Origin: an uncultured Eubacterium sp.
GTDB lineage: Bacteria > Bacillota > Clostridia > Lachnospirales > Lachnospiraceae
Direction: 5' to 3'
Assembly (NCBI GenBank): GCA_910584345.1
Contig: CAJTZX010000037.1
Span: 1 to 41,564 of the forward strand
DNA: 41,564 nt
Positions within the stretch are counted from its first letter, which is position 1. Every line of letters begins with the position of its first letter. Made by a program: the position numbers and the translations under genes. The notes under the pieces are model-generated. The model ran no database searches. It was not told the origin of the DNA and was given only the letters and a program-made list of their open reading frames with translations. Shown piece after piece: positions 1 to 8,497 of this stretch.

Positions 1-290
1 CGGGATTGGAAATAAGGCTGCACCAACGCCGGGTATTAAAAGACGGGGCAGACATATACCTCACACGTTTGGAATACGGCGCACTCTGCTACCTTGCCGC
101 CAGTCCGGGGCGGGTATTCACAAAGGCGCAAATCTTTGAATCCGTGTGGAGCATGGAAAGCGAAAGCTGCCAGTCAAGCGTTGCCAGCGTGATATGCAAC
201 TTGCGGAAAAAGATAGAGCCGGACAGCAAAAACCCCACCTACATAAAGACCATTTTAGGCATAGGCTACAAGTTTGCTTCCGGGGAATAA
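1..290 (+). CDS. OmpR/PhoB-type response regulator, C-terminal DNA-binding part (cut by window edge)
   Basis: The reading frame is open to the left edge, so this is the 3' part of a gene that starts outside the window; the TTG at 6 is not a credible start. What remains (about 95 residues) is a winged-helix effector domain of the OmpR/PhoB class: it has the LTRLEYGALCYLA segment, a V-F-T-K-A-Q-I-F wing/helix segment, the S-x-V-A-S-V-I-x-N-L-R-K-K-I recognition helix region and the terminal I-L-G-I-G-Y-K-F. The receiver domain lies outside the window. In the family this domain binds direct repeats near promoters. Base composition is richer in G+C than most of the window, and mobile-element debris follows, which suggests it is part of an integrated element. 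Which kinase it pairs with cannot be seen. Confidence 0.85.
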   Translation, partial: GLEIRLHQRRVLKDGADIYLTRLEYGALCYLAASPGRVFTKAQIFESVWSMESESCQSSVASVICNLRKKIEPDSKNPTYIKTILGIGYKFASGE

Positions 291-533
291 CAACCGATCA
301 ACCGCCGCCATTTTAGGCAGTCAGAAAGCAGGAAATCAGAAAAGGTTTCCTGTTTTTTACGCCCGTTTTTGTCAAATCTTGTTCCGAAAACACGAAAAGA
401 TTTTCCGGGGAACTTTGCCATATTTTTCTTCCAGTGCGTAGTAATAATGACGGGAAAAATATTGCCGCAAAGTTGGCAGAAGCCCCGCCCTCTCCGTCGA
501 GGGTATCAGCGGAAGCCCACACAGCGGAATCCG
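291..533. other. Intergenic tract without a supported gene
   Basis: About 240 bases between the response regulator and the aldo/keto reductase scrap. Open frames exist on both strands but none shows a recognisable motif or a ribosome binding site. The tract is relatively G+C-rich like the flanking mobile-element debris. I see no clear terminator directly after the regulator stop codon. Confidence 0.4.
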
Positions 534-770
534 TCACTTTCTTAGAGCAAGATACGCAGAGGGAACACCGTCCTTATAGTTTCCGGCTATTTCAAACAGG
601 ACACCACCGCCGCCGACAAGATGATGAACAAGCTCCTCATTATACGCAGTGCTTCCATCCGGATTTTTTCCCGTGTAACATTCCGCCGTATCTAACAGCG
701 TGACGCCAAGGTCATATGCCTGCTGCATCAGGCTGACCATTTCTTTTTTATCCGCCGGCTTGTGAGAAGA
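534..770 (-). pseudogene. Aldo/keto reductase fragment joined to unrelated sequence
   Basis: In one minus frame, residues reading P-A-D-K-K-E-M-V-S-L-M-Q-Q-A-Y-D-L-G-V-T and then L-L-D-T-A-E-C-Y and Y-N-E-E-L-V match the conserved N-terminal core of aldo/keto reductases (the D-T-A-x-x-Y segment carries the catalytic Asp and Tyr). After NEELV the family resemblance stops abruptly near position 632 and the frame runs on through unrelated residues to a stop at 534. Neither the true N-terminus nor the (beta/alpha)8 barrel remainder is present, so it cannot be a working enzyme. The upstream junction with the tnpV remnant lies near 755-770, in a different frame. Read as a scrap left by recombination within an integrative element. 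Confidence 0.7.
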
Positions 771-934
771 TTGATATATGTACCTCTGCGGTACTGTTTC
801 AGATAGTCCAAGTGCTGTTGCCCGAATAAGCCTATCGGCTGTTCTTCCTCGTCTGGTAATCTCAAATCAGGGATAAGATACCCGTTTTCTTCGTGATATG
901 TGCCGCCTAACTGTTCAAATAGTGATTTTGCCAT
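728..934 (-). pseudogene. tnpV: TnpV-family transposon protein, truncated
   Basis: The start is ATG at 934, preceded by GGAGG nine bases upstream; an ATG further upstream lacks such a site. The first roughly 55 residues (MAKSLFEQLGGTYHEENGYL, then I-P-D-L-R-L-P, G-x-x-x-x-x-Y-L-K-Q-Y-R-R-G-T-Y-I-N-L-L-T-S) follow the TnpV family found in Tn4451/Tn1549-like and related clostridial elements. The last few residues before the stop at 728 come from the fused aldo/keto reductase sequence read out of frame. Intact TnpV proteins are longer, near 110-130 residues, so the C-terminal half is missing. Its molecular role is not established in the family. Here it is best read as a fossil. Confidence 0.75.
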
Positions 935-998
935 TTTGTAATTCCTCCGTATGATTTGAATTTTCCTACAGTTCAATCATTCTGGCTAATTACAAAGC

Positions 999-1032
999 AA
1001 AAGGGAAACAACTTCCTTACGAAGTGCCTCCC
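999..1032 (-). terminator. Rho-independent terminator behind the small ORF
   Basis: Read on the minus strand, GGGAGGCACTTC (1032-1021) pairs with GAAGTTGTTTCCC (1015-1003), allowing one bulge and G-U pairs, around a 5-base loop, and is followed by TTTTG. It lies about 50 bases past the stop of the small ORF at 1084 and just before the tnpV ribosome binding site, so it would separate the two. Confidence 0.6.
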
Positions 1033-1083
1033 TTATTGCCGCTCTTTTTTCGTTCCATCTCAAAAAAAATGAAAAACATTTCT

Positions 1084-1215
1084 TTACTTCCCGTCTTCTT
1101 TTGTATCTTCCTTCTTTTTGCCTTCGACTGCTTCGATACAGTCCACAATATCATCACTTGAGAAATTTTTGGATTTCAGCCATTCAATGAGATTAAGAAC
1201 TTCTCTTGCTGTCAT
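1084..1215 (-). CDS. Small conserved-looking ORF of 43 residues, mobile-element associated
   Basis: Reading from ATG at 1215 gives MTAREVLNLIEWLKSKNFSS followed by an acidic/lysine-rich tail with D-D-I-V-D-C-I-E-A-V-E-G and K-K-K-E-D-T-K-E-D-G-K. An in-frame ATG at 1233 would add six residues. GGAGG precedes 1215 by about 11 bases and GGGAG precedes 1233 by about 9, so the start is not settled. The helix-forming L-N-L-I-E-W-L-K segment resembles short accessory proteins that I associate with Tn1549-type conjugative elements, but I cannot name a family. A terminator follows at 999-1032, which supports its being a real transcription unit. Function unknown. Confidence 0.6.
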   Translation of the reverse strand: MTAREVLNLIEWLKSKNFSSDDIVDCIEAVEGKKKEDTKEDGK

Positions 1216-1271
1216 TGCTTTTAATACCTCCATTTATCCGGTCTCCCTTCCGCTCATCTAAGATTTACTGT

Positions 1272-2123
1272 CTACTGCACATGCTGATGCGTAAATAAAT
1301 GCTCCTGACAATATTCATAATTGCCCGCGCATTTTGAACAAAACCGAAACTCCAGCGCAGGGTCATCCAGTTCCGTCCTTCCGCAGACAGCACACTTATG
1401 CTTCGTAATTCCCGCACTTTGCGGCCGTTTGACTGCCTGACGGTATACTTGTCTCCTGTGAACTTCTTTTGGAGAAAACCGGTACAAATCCCTTGTTGAC
1501 AAAAAGTAAATTACAAAATTCAGCAATGACATAATCATAACCACTCTGCGTGGCCATGAACTTTGCACCAAATCTACCAGCATCAGCAAAGCATATACAT
1601 ATGCCATCCACTTCATTTTAATCGGTATAATAAAATACAACAATATTTGCATATTCGGATAACAAACAGCAAATGCCAGAAAGATAGACATACAAATATA
1701 ATACGTACTGATTTGTGTTCCGACAATAGCACCCGTAATCCCCGGATTCCCATACATGGCTGTCATAATCAGCCATGTTACAACTGCACCGATTATCGTA
1801 TACAAAATGCCTCCAAAAATATAGACATTATAGCGGAAAACACCCCATGTGCGTTCCAGATTCGTACCAAGCTGATAATAAAACAGCATCATAATGACAT
1901 AAAACAAAATATTCTGCATAGATGGTGGAATCAGCACCCAGGTAACGAGACGCCAGATCTGCCCATGCAAAACCTGATATGGATCCAGTGTCAAATAGTT
2001 TAACATCTCCGGTGATAATCTGCTCAGCACATATCCAATCACATATCCAAAAATCAGATACATGGTCAGATTGGAAATTGCGTATCTTGAAAATTTACGC
2101 TCCAGTTTATTCATAAAATTCAT
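1272..2123 (-). CDS. Rhomboid-like multi-pass membrane protein with C-terminal zinc ribbon
   Basis: The start is ATG at 2123 behind GGAGGGCCAA; an open stretch upstream to 2219 has no ribosome binding site. The 283-residue product has about six hydrophobic segments in a rhomboid-like layout, including a W-R-L-V-T-W-V-L-I-P-P segment after TM1 and L-G-T-N-L-E-R-T-W-G, which mimics the rhomboid Glu/Arg loop motif. The catalytic G-x-S-G of TM4 and a partner His in the last TM are not visible, so protease activity is doubtful. It may be a pseudoprotease, comparable in idea to derlins. The C-terminus carries C-A-V-C-G-R and F-C-S-K-C, then Y-C-x-E-H, consistent with a cytoplasmic zinc ribbon. It lies at the tail of the glycan-locus strand, behind the LysM gene. 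Confidence 0.65.
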   Translation of the reverse strand: MNFMNKLERKFSRYAISNLTMYLIFGYVIGYVLSRLSPEMLNYLTLDPYQVLHGQIWRLVTWVLIPPSMQNILFYVIMMLFYYQLGTNLERTWGVFRYNVYIFGGILYTIIGAVVTWLIMTAMYGNPGITGAIVGTQISTYYICMSIFLAFAVCYPNMQILLYFIIPIKMKWMAYVYALLMLVDLVQSSWPRRVVMIMSLLNFVIYFLSTRDLYRFSPKEVHRRQVYRQAVKRPQSAGITKHKCAVCGRTELDDPALEFRFCSKCAGNYEYCQEHLFTHQHVQ

Positions 2124-2231
2124 TTGGCCCTCCATATGGCTCCTTGCCTGTAAAAAGCAGCAATGTATTTTTATTCTCTTGAAAGAATTATATAAATACA
2201 GACATATTTTGTCAATCACACGCTTGCTTAT

Positions 2232-3041
2232 TTATAAAAAATTCATATCTGAAGGGTATGTTCCCTGCATACTTTGATTTTCTGCCGGTATTTCGCCAAA
2301 TGTTTCTGATATACCTCTCTGATCCGCTTGCTCTGATGGTTGTTCTGGCGCCTCTTCTGGTCTTTGTGACATCTCGTTTCTGTCGTTTTCTTCCATTTCC
2401 TGTGTTATGCCTGTTCTGTCGGACTGTTCAGGCATCTCCTGCATCCCGCTTTCTGCGGATTCTCCCAATCCTGCGTACATACTGCTATTCATCATTTCCC
2501 TGGCCGGCGTCATACAGTTTCCCATATACACATTGCCCGGCGCCTGCTGGTTAACATCATCATAGTCTCTTACTGTGGCAGAAAATCCCATCTGGTCAGA
2601 TGGCGTAGAAACCCTTCCAGCTGGATTCGACTGCTCCATTTCCGCCATTGGAACGATACGTTCACGCTCAGCCGGTTCCTGTGCAGGAATCATATACCGC
2701 CTGGCATCACTTTCATAAATCGGCTGCGTATTTCCTTTTAAATAATTGTCAAACGCCGGAGTTGTATTCGCCTGTGCGGGACGCTCACGTACAGGCATCC
2801 GGTTCATAGAACCATTTGCACCGGCTTCCCCCATTGGCATCCGCGGCACCATAACAGGCACACAAATCTCATCACCAATCTGCAAATTGTATACATTTAC
2901 ATAAGGATTTGCATACATAATTTGTGATACCGCAACTCCATATTTTTTTCCTATTTTATAAAGCGTATCCCCTGCCTCTACGATATGAAGGATTCCACGG
3001 CACTGCATCTGTTCGTCATTTCTGCCTAAAAAATAATCCAT
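2232..3041 (-). CDS. LysM-domain protein with long low-complexity tail, no signal peptide
   Basis: The chosen start is ATG at 3041: GAGG lies ten bases upstream, whereas for the ATG at 3050 it is only one base away. The protein has 269 residues. One LysM domain lies at about residues 18-63 (H-I-V-E-A-G-D-T-L-Y-K-I-G-K-K-Y-G, I-M-Y-A-N-P, L-Q-I-G-D-E-I-C-V-P-V), the classic glycan-binding fold. The remaining 200 residues are rich in Met, Glu, Gln, Pro and Ser with no domain I recognise. There is no signal peptide or membrane segment, so a wall role would require mother-cell deposition, as with spore-coat LysM proteins, or unconventional release. It lies between the broken acyltransferase gene and the rhomboid-like gene on the same strand. 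Confidence 0.75.
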   Translation of the reverse strand: MDYFLGRNDEQMQCRGILHIVEAGDTLYKIGKKYGVAVSQIMYANPYVNVYNLQIGDEICVPVMVPRMPMGEAGANGSMNRMPVRERPAQANTTPAFDNYLKGNTQPIYESDARRYMIPAQEPAERERIVPMAEMEQSNPAGRVSTPSDQMGFSATVRDYDDVNQQAPGNVYMGNCMTPAREMMNSSMYAGLGESAESGMQEMPEQSDRTGITQEMEENDRNEMSQRPEEAPEQPSEQADQRGISETFGEIPAENQSMQGTYPSDMNFL

Positions 3042-3123
3042 TTTTGTCATACCTCATCTGATTCTTCTTATATATCAATGTATTCTGTTTTTTTTAAAAT
3101 GTGCAGATTACTGATATTCCTTT

Positions 3124-4188
3124 TCAATTGCCGCTCAAAAGCCGCTTCAAAATCCCATTCTCAATATACTTTGTATGAAAACAGGCAATACCAAAAATCA
3201 AAAACACAGTAAAAATAAACGCTGCCGTAAATGGTATTCCCATTTCTGTAAAAGCCTGCATCAAAAATCCGCCCCATGTCATATGAAGCAGATAAACAGA
3301 CAAACTAATACTGCATAAAAAATCAACATATTTATTTGCCGTAAAGCGCTTTTCCCATGTCAGACAGATGACAACAAACAACACCGCATAAAGAAAAGAA
3401 ATCAGGTACAAATTCTCAGCATAAAACTCATATTGAAATTTTTTAAAATAAAATACCATAGCCATATAATTGACAAGCAGTAAAACCAGCCCGTTTCCAA
3501 GAGCAATATTTTTTTCATGGTAGATTTCAGCAAGTATCACCCCTGCCAAGGGCATGTACACAAAAATCATCATATTTGTCGGCGCATAGATATGCATCCG
3601 ATCCAGCGTATAAAAAAGTGCCGCCAAAAATCCTTCTATGATCCACATACCCCCCCCCTTGCAAAAAAGGCGCCTGCTAAAGGCTGCATAAAATGCAGAT
3701 ACGATATAAAAGAAAAACAATGGCACAAGAAACCATGTAGAGCCGTTAATAACTTCCCCGTTTCCTGTCAGATACCCGACAAGCGTAATACTTTCTAACC
3801 ATTGGCGAATCGTAAACTGCTGCCAATAGGTCTCCTGAAAATTCCAGCAAATTGCCTGGCAGAGCCAAAATCCTAAAAAGGCAGCAATTAATGACAAATA
3901 TATTTTCAGGAGACGCCGGCATGTTTTTTTCGTCAAATGCTCATACTGTCCCTTCCACGCAAATAAAAATCCGCTAATTAAAAAAAACAGTGACACACCA
4001 AAAGCCCCGAAGTCCTGAATAATAAAAAGCGGATTTGAAAAAAAGAAATCAACCGCTTTTTTTATCATCCACTCTTGATTTCTAAGTCAGCCAAGATGAT
4101 CGTACAAGATCATGAACATTGCTAATACACGTAAATAATTAAAACTGTTTATTTTCGTACCGTTCCATTTCAGATCATATGCCTCCAT
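3124..4188 (-). pseudogene. Acyltransferase-3 (OafA/NolL-like) gene interrupted by in-frame TGA
   Basis: The frame starts at ATG 4188, with AAGGAG seven bases upstream, and overlaps the end of the UDP-xylose synthase gene by 14 bases. It reads 33 codons (M-E-A-Y-D-L-K-W-N-G, then N-Y-L-R-V-L-A-M-F-M-I-L-Y-D-H-L-G), hits TGA at 4089-4087, then continues without shift through L-R-N-Q-E-W-M-I-K-K to the natural stop at 3124. The segment before the stop is the first transmembrane helix of the acyltransferase-3 family, including the R...H pair needed for catalysis. The open part from ATG 4068 (314 residues, about nine membrane segments, F-L-I-S-G-F-L-F) lacks it and has no good ribosome binding site. 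The intact gene would code for 354 residues and O-acylate a surface sugar. A single nonsense change (or a sequencing error) explains the break. Confidence 0.85.
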
Positions 4189-5122
4189 GAGAAAGCTCCT
4201 TTGAAAAATACCGAATCGTAGCCAACAGCCCTGTTTCCAGATCAATTTTTGGCTCCCAGCCTAATTCTTTCACCGCTAATGCAATATCTGGTTTTCTTTG
4301 TGTAGGATCGTCTGACGGCAAAGGCAGATGAATGATGTTAGATTTGGAATCCGTCAGCGCAATGACTTTTTGTGCCAGCTGCATAACCGTAAATTCAGAA
4401 GGATTTCCAAGATTGACCGGCCCAATAAAATCTTCGCCACTCTCCATCATACGGATGATCCCGTCAATCAGATCATCAACATAACAAAAGCTGCGCGTCT
4501 GCCCTCCGTCGCCATATACGGTAATATCTTTATTCTGTAACGCCTGAATAATAAAATTTGAAACCACACGTCCGTCCTGCGCGTGCATATATGGCCCATA
4601 TGTATTGAAAATACGGATGACTTTGATCTTTGTCCCATGTTCTCTGTAATAATCAAAGCACAAGGTTTCAGCGCATCGTTTCCCTTCGTCATAACATGCC
4701 CGCAGACCGATCGGATTTACATTTCCCCGGTAAAGCTCTGTCTGTGGATGCACCAACGGCTCACCATACACTTCACTCGTAGAAAACTGTAAAATACGCG
4801 CATGGTTTTTATCCGCTAATTCCAACAGGTTCATCATTCCAATCACACATGTGCGTATCGTGGATACCGGTGATTTCTGATAATGAGGCGGACTGGCCGG
4901 ACAGGCAGCATGATATATTTCATCCGCTTTCACAAAAAACGGCTCTGAAATATCATGCTCAAAAAACGCGAAGCGCGGATGATCCAGCAATTCTTTTATA
5001 TTCTCTTTTCTGCCTGTATAAAGATTGTCTACAACCGTTACCGTATGCCCCTGTGCAAGAAGCTTCCTGCACAAATTCGAACCTAAAAATCCGGCGCCGC
5101 CTGTTACTAATATATTTTTCAT
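4175..5122 (-). CDS. uxs: UDP-glucuronate decarboxylase (UDP-xylose synthase)
   Basis: Converts UDP-glucuronate to UDP-xylose in the cytosol using bound NAD+. It is a 315-residue extended SDR: G-G-A-G-F-L-G-S-N-L-C at the N-terminus binds NAD, and the catalytic Y-x-x-x-K is in C-Y-D-E-G-K-R-C-A-E, preceded by the F-S-T-S-E-V-Y-G segment. The R-I-F-N-T-Y-G-P and D-G-R-V-V-S-N-F segments are typical of Uxs rather than dTDP-glucose dehydratase. The start is ATG 5122 behind GAGG; the frame is open further upstream but would overlap ugd. It lies directly downstream of ugd, its substrate supplier, forming a two-step UDP-Glc to UDP-Xyl module. Its last 14 bases overlap the broken acyltransferase gene, implying cotranscription. 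Confidence 0.9.
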   Translation of the reverse strand: MKNILVTGGAGFLGSNLCRKLLAQGHTVTVVDNLYTGRKENIKELLDHPRFAFFEHDISEPFFVKADEIYHAACPASPPHYQKSPVSTIRTCVIGMMNLLELADKNHARILQFSTSEVYGEPLVHPQTELYRGNVNPIGLRACYDEGKRCAETLCFDYYREHGTKIKVIRIFNTYGPYMHAQDGRVVSNFIIQALQNKDITVYGDGGQTRSFCYVDDLIDGIIRMMESGEDFIGPVNLGNPSEFTVMQLAQKVIALTDSKSNIIHLPLPSDDPTQRKPDIALAVKELGWEPKIDLETGLLATIRYFSKELSHGGI

Positions 5123-5150
5123 GTTGATTTCCTCACTCGTATCTGTTTTA

Positions 5151-6509
5151 TCATTTATTTTCATGCGGCCATTCCACACTTTCCATGCCTACTCCGATCT
5201 GATGGTATTCAAAGCCAAGTTCCGCCAATTCTCCTGCATCATATTGGTTTCTCCCGTCAAATATGACAGGCTCTTTCATCAGCTCTTTCATCAGTTCGTA
5301 ATCAGGGCTTCTAAATTCTTTCCATTCGGTAATCAAAATCATAGCGTCACATCCACTCAGTGAATCGTATTTTCCATCAAAATACGTAACGTTTGTATTC
5401 CCTTTTAAATAACAGTGTTTTGCTTCCTTTACCGCTTTTGGATCGTATGCATGTATGTCTGCGCCGCGCTTTGTCAGTTCATTGATAATTACAATTGCCG
5501 CACTCTGTCTCATATCATCCGTATCCGGCTTAAAGGACAGCCCCCATGCCGCAAACGTATGCCCTGTCAAATCCTCTCCATATTTTTTGACAACCTTATC
5601 CGGTATTACCTGCTTTTGCAGCATATTTACCTCTTCTACCGCCTGCAAGATGCGCGGAGCATAACCGTAGCTTTGGCTTGTCCGAATCAATGCCTGCACA
5701 TCTTTTGGAAAACAACTTCCTCCGTAACCGCATCCGGGATAGATAAAATGATAGCCAATCCTATGATCCGAACCGATCCCGATACGGACTTTGTTCACAT
5801 CTGCGCCTACAAGTTCACATATATTTGATATTTCATTCATAAAGCTGATTTTGGCAGCCAGCATAGAATTTGCTGTATACTTTGTCATTTCTGCAGATGC
5901 AATGTCCATAAACAGCAGCGCTTCCGTAGTCCGCACAAACGGCGTATACAACTCTCTCATTTTCTTTTCTGCCCGTTTTGAATCTGTGCCAATAACAATC
6001 CTGTCCGGTGTCAGGCAGTCATGTACAGCTGTTCCTTCTTTTAAAAATTCCGGATTGGAAACAACATCAAATTCCAGACTGCTCTTCCTCTCATCCAGTT
6101 CCTTTTGAATGGTTTTTTTTACTTTTACCGCTGTCCCAACCGGAACGGTAGACTTGTCAACGACATACATATGTCTTATCATATGACGTCCGATGCCTGA
6201 CGCTACTTCCAGCACATAATGAAGATCTGCGCTGCCGTCTTCTCCCATTGGCGTTCCTACCGCTATAAAACATATCTGTGCCGTCTTTAACGCCTCTTCT
6301 AATTTCGTTGTAAAAGAAAGCCTTTTTGCTTCCGTATTCCTCTGCACGATTTCCGCCAGTCCCGGCTCATAAATCGGAAGCTCTCCCTTTTTGATGCTTT
6401 CAATTTTTTTTGCGTCAACATCCACACAGATAACATCATTTCCCATATCCGCAAAACACGCGCCTGAAACCAATCCTACATAACCGGTTCCTACTACTGC
6501 TATTTTCAT
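5151..6509 (-). CDS. ugd: UDP-glucose 6-dehydrogenase
   Basis: Oxidises UDP-glucose to UDP-glucuronate with two NAD+. At 452 residues it has the usual family length. The N-terminal Rossmann motif is G-T-G-Y-V-G-L-V-S-G-A-C-F-A-D-M-G. The substrate and hinge region follows, with V-D-K-S-T-V-P-V-G-T, N-P-E-F-L-K-E-G and E-M-T-K-Y-T-A-N. The catalytic cysteine sits in G-Y-G-G-S-C-F-P-K-D-V. The C-terminal UDP-binding domain contains W-G-L-S-F-K-P-x-T-D-D-M-R. The start at 6509 has GAGGAAGGA upstream. It lies between a glycosyltransferase gene and uxs, so the product goes to UDP-xylose and perhaps also directly into the polymer as glucuronic acid. Confidence 0.95.
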   Translation of the reverse strand: MKIAVVGTGYVGLVSGACFADMGNDVICVDVDAKKIESIKKGELPIYEPGLAEIVQRNTEAKRLSFTTKLEEALKTAQICFIAVGTPMGEDGSADLHYVLEVASGIGRHMIRHMYVVDKSTVPVGTAVKVKKTIQKELDERKSSLEFDVVSNPEFLKEGTAVHDCLTPDRIVIGTDSKRAEKKMRELYTPFVRTTEALLFMDIASAEMTKYTANSMLAAKISFMNEISNICELVGADVNKVRIGIGSDHRIGYHFIYPGCGYGGSCFPKDVQALIRTSQSYGYAPRILQAVEEVNMLQKQVIPDKVVKKYGEDLTGHTFAAWGLSFKPDTDDMRQSAAIVIINELTKRGADIHAYDPKAVKEAKHCYLKGNTNVTYFDGKYDSLSGCDAMILITEWKEFRSPDYELMKELMKEPVIFDGRNQYDAGELAELGFEYHQIGVGMESVEWPHENK

Positions 6510-6565
6510 CTTTGTATTCCTTCCTCATATATTGTTTTTATGACAACATGCGGGCAAAGTTCTTT

Positions 6566-8458
6566 TTATCTCTTTGTGTCTGTCAGAATCTTTCTGATTT
6601 TCAGATATCCTTTCCTTGCTGCTTTTCCACGAAATGTCTTTGATGGAAATAAGGCAGCCAATACCCGCCTTGCGAAATGACGCAGACTTTCATACTGCAT
6701 GTCTTGTTTATACTGTCCGATAAAATAGCACGAAGTATCTGTCATGCGTCTTTGGAGCATCGTTTCATAAAACGGCGTATTTCTAAGATAAGTCCAAAAT
6801 TGTTCCGCATATTCATAATTCGGGTCGAACCATGGTTTCTCATTTCCTGCAAAATGATAAATATAAGGTTGTTTTGCTGCCTGTTCATATTGCCTGTACA
6901 GATTTCGCGGAGCAAATTGATTGATTCTTCCGCGCCATTTGTCTTTTTCATCCGCAAAATAATTCCATGCGCTGTCAAGCCAATATACCCTGCCTTCACA
7001 GAGAATATTTAATGCATCCTGATCCCAGTATTTGAACTTCCCTTTTTCCGCAAAATCAAGCATATAAGCAGTTGTAAAAGACGCTCGGAACGCGTCTAAA
7101 TTCATAACCATAACCCCGGCGTTAAACTGCTGCACAGGATCTTTCAGCTTTAACTTATTTTGGCAGTATACGTAATGTTCTTCTTCAGCACCGTTTACAG
7201 AACCGGCAATGGTTACATCATGACAGGCTCCTATCAGATTGTTTCCAATATCCGTCTGAAACAAATCTTTAATATCCCGTTTGATAATCATATCCCCGTC
7301 CAGGTACAGTACTTTATGAAATTTTTCAAACAGCTCCGGGATCAAAAACCGATAATATGTTTCAACTGTAATCAAATGACTGGTAAACAGATCATATCCG
7401 TCCATCAGCGGGCCGGCATTATAATATCGCAGTGAAAAATTTTGTTTTGCCTCCACCATACTGTGAAGCCTTCGCTTTATCTTTTCCGATATTCCGCTCT
7501 CCAAAATAACCACATCATAATTCCAGTCGTCACTGCTGCTGCAAATCATAGAGTTGATCGCCGCGGCCATCATAGGTACAAAAAATTCATTTGCAGCCAT
7601 AACAACCGGTATATTTTTTTTCGAAAAGGCCGGCTGCAGTTTATCTCTATAAGTAATATCCGCGTTTTGAATAAATCCTACCTGCAATTCTCTGATTTTC
7701 AATGCCGGGAATTTTTCCTCCAGATAGGTGATGTAAACGCCTAACAGCCTTTCGCCAATATGCCCGATGATCCTCCTTCCCTGTATACTGTAGGGATCCA
7801 TATTTAGCTTTGCGTCAACCTGGGACAAGATATCAAAAAGCCAGGCGCTGTAATTGCGAAAGATCTTTCCAGACATAATAAACATATTGTAGGGATAAAA
7901 ATACGGCCCGTACAAATATTTTTTTGCAGCTTTATTATATTTGGGATATTTTTTTTGAATAACCGCAATTGCCAGATCCAGCGCTTCTATCCTTAAATGG
8001 GGTATTTTTTTAAATTGTTCATATACAGAGCCAAACCCAACTTTCCTTAGATCCACCCTGGATGGAAGCAATATGTCACAGCCTTCCACAACATGGTGAA
8101 TCCGTTCCGTATTTTCCAGACACAGCTTCTTTTTTGTCTTTTCATTTGCATACTTAAAATGCACAAGCTTCCAATCATCGCACTTTAACTTTCCCGGATG
8201 GAACGAAAAAAATCTTCTGTAATGGCAAAATCCATAATAATCCGCTTTTACATTTTTCCACGCCCAATACTGCGTCGTCAGTTCACAATAGCTGTCATTA
8301 TATTTTGAAATGTTTTCCCCTTCATCATCTCCTTGTATCCGGCCGATATTTTCCTTGCAGGCTGCGCCTCCAAGCACCGGGACAATCACTTCATTTTTTA
8401 TAAAATCATTTTTGCTGCATGACTGGCTTTGTGTCGCATATATTTTTATATTTTTCAT
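6566..8458 (-). CDS. DUF4422-GT8 two-domain glycosyltransferase (copy A)
   Basis: A 630-residue protein starting at ATG 8458 with AGGAGG five bases upstream. Residues about 1-260 form a DUF4422 domain (Y-C-E-L-T-T-Q-Y-W-A-W-K-N, D-Y-Y-G-F-C-H-Y-R-R-F-F), a family found in capsule loci and thought to be a glycosyltransferase. Residues about 283-560 form a GT8 domain: V-L-Y-L-D-G-D-M-I-I carries the metal-binding DxD at 387-389, followed by Q-F-N-A-G-V-M-V-M-N-L, W-D-Q-D-A-L-N and the C-terminal H-F-A-G-N-E-K-P-W. GT8 enzymes are retaining transferases using UDP-Glc or UDP-Gal among others. No membrane segment is visible. A paralogue with the same layout is at 15564-17432. Two transferase modules in one chain suggest two consecutive sugar additions; the actual sugars are not readable. 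Confidence 0.85.
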   Translation of the reverse strand: MKNIKIYATQSQSCSKNDFIKNEVIVPVLGGAACKENIGRIQGDDEGENISKYNDSYCELTTQYWAWKNVKADYYGFCHYRRFFSFHPGKLKCDDWKLVHFKYANEKTKKKLCLENTERIHHVVEGCDILLPSRVDLRKVGFGSVYEQFKKIPHLRIEALDLAIAVIQKKYPKYNKAAKKYLYGPYFYPYNMFIMSGKIFRNYSAWLFDILSQVDAKLNMDPYSIQGRRIIGHIGERLLGVYITYLEEKFPALKIRELQVGFIQNADITYRDKLQPAFSKKNIPVVMAANEFFVPMMAAAINSMICSSSDDWNYDVVILESGISEKIKRRLHSMVEAKQNFSLRYYNAGPLMDGYDLFTSHLITVETYYRFLIPELFEKFHKVLYLDGDMIIKRDIKDLFQTDIGNNLIGACHDVTIAGSVNGAEEEHYVYCQNKLKLKDPVQQFNAGVMVMNLDAFRASFTTAYMLDFAEKGKFKYWDQDALNILCEGRVYWLDSAWNYFADEKDKWRGRINQFAPRNLYRQYEQAAKQPYIYHFAGNEKPWFDPNYEYAEQFWTYLRNTPFYETMLQRRMTDTSCYFIGQYKQDMQYESLRHFARRVLAALFPSKTFRGKAARKGYLKIRKILTDTKR

Positions 8459-8497
8459 ACAGTCCTCCTATTACCCTTTGAATAATACGGAAAGCTT

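Noticed and set aside
434..703. Plus-strand open frame of 89 codons near the left edge
   Set aside because: It is the antisense of the aldo/keto reductase fragment and its product (many His, Arg, Pro) resembles no protein.
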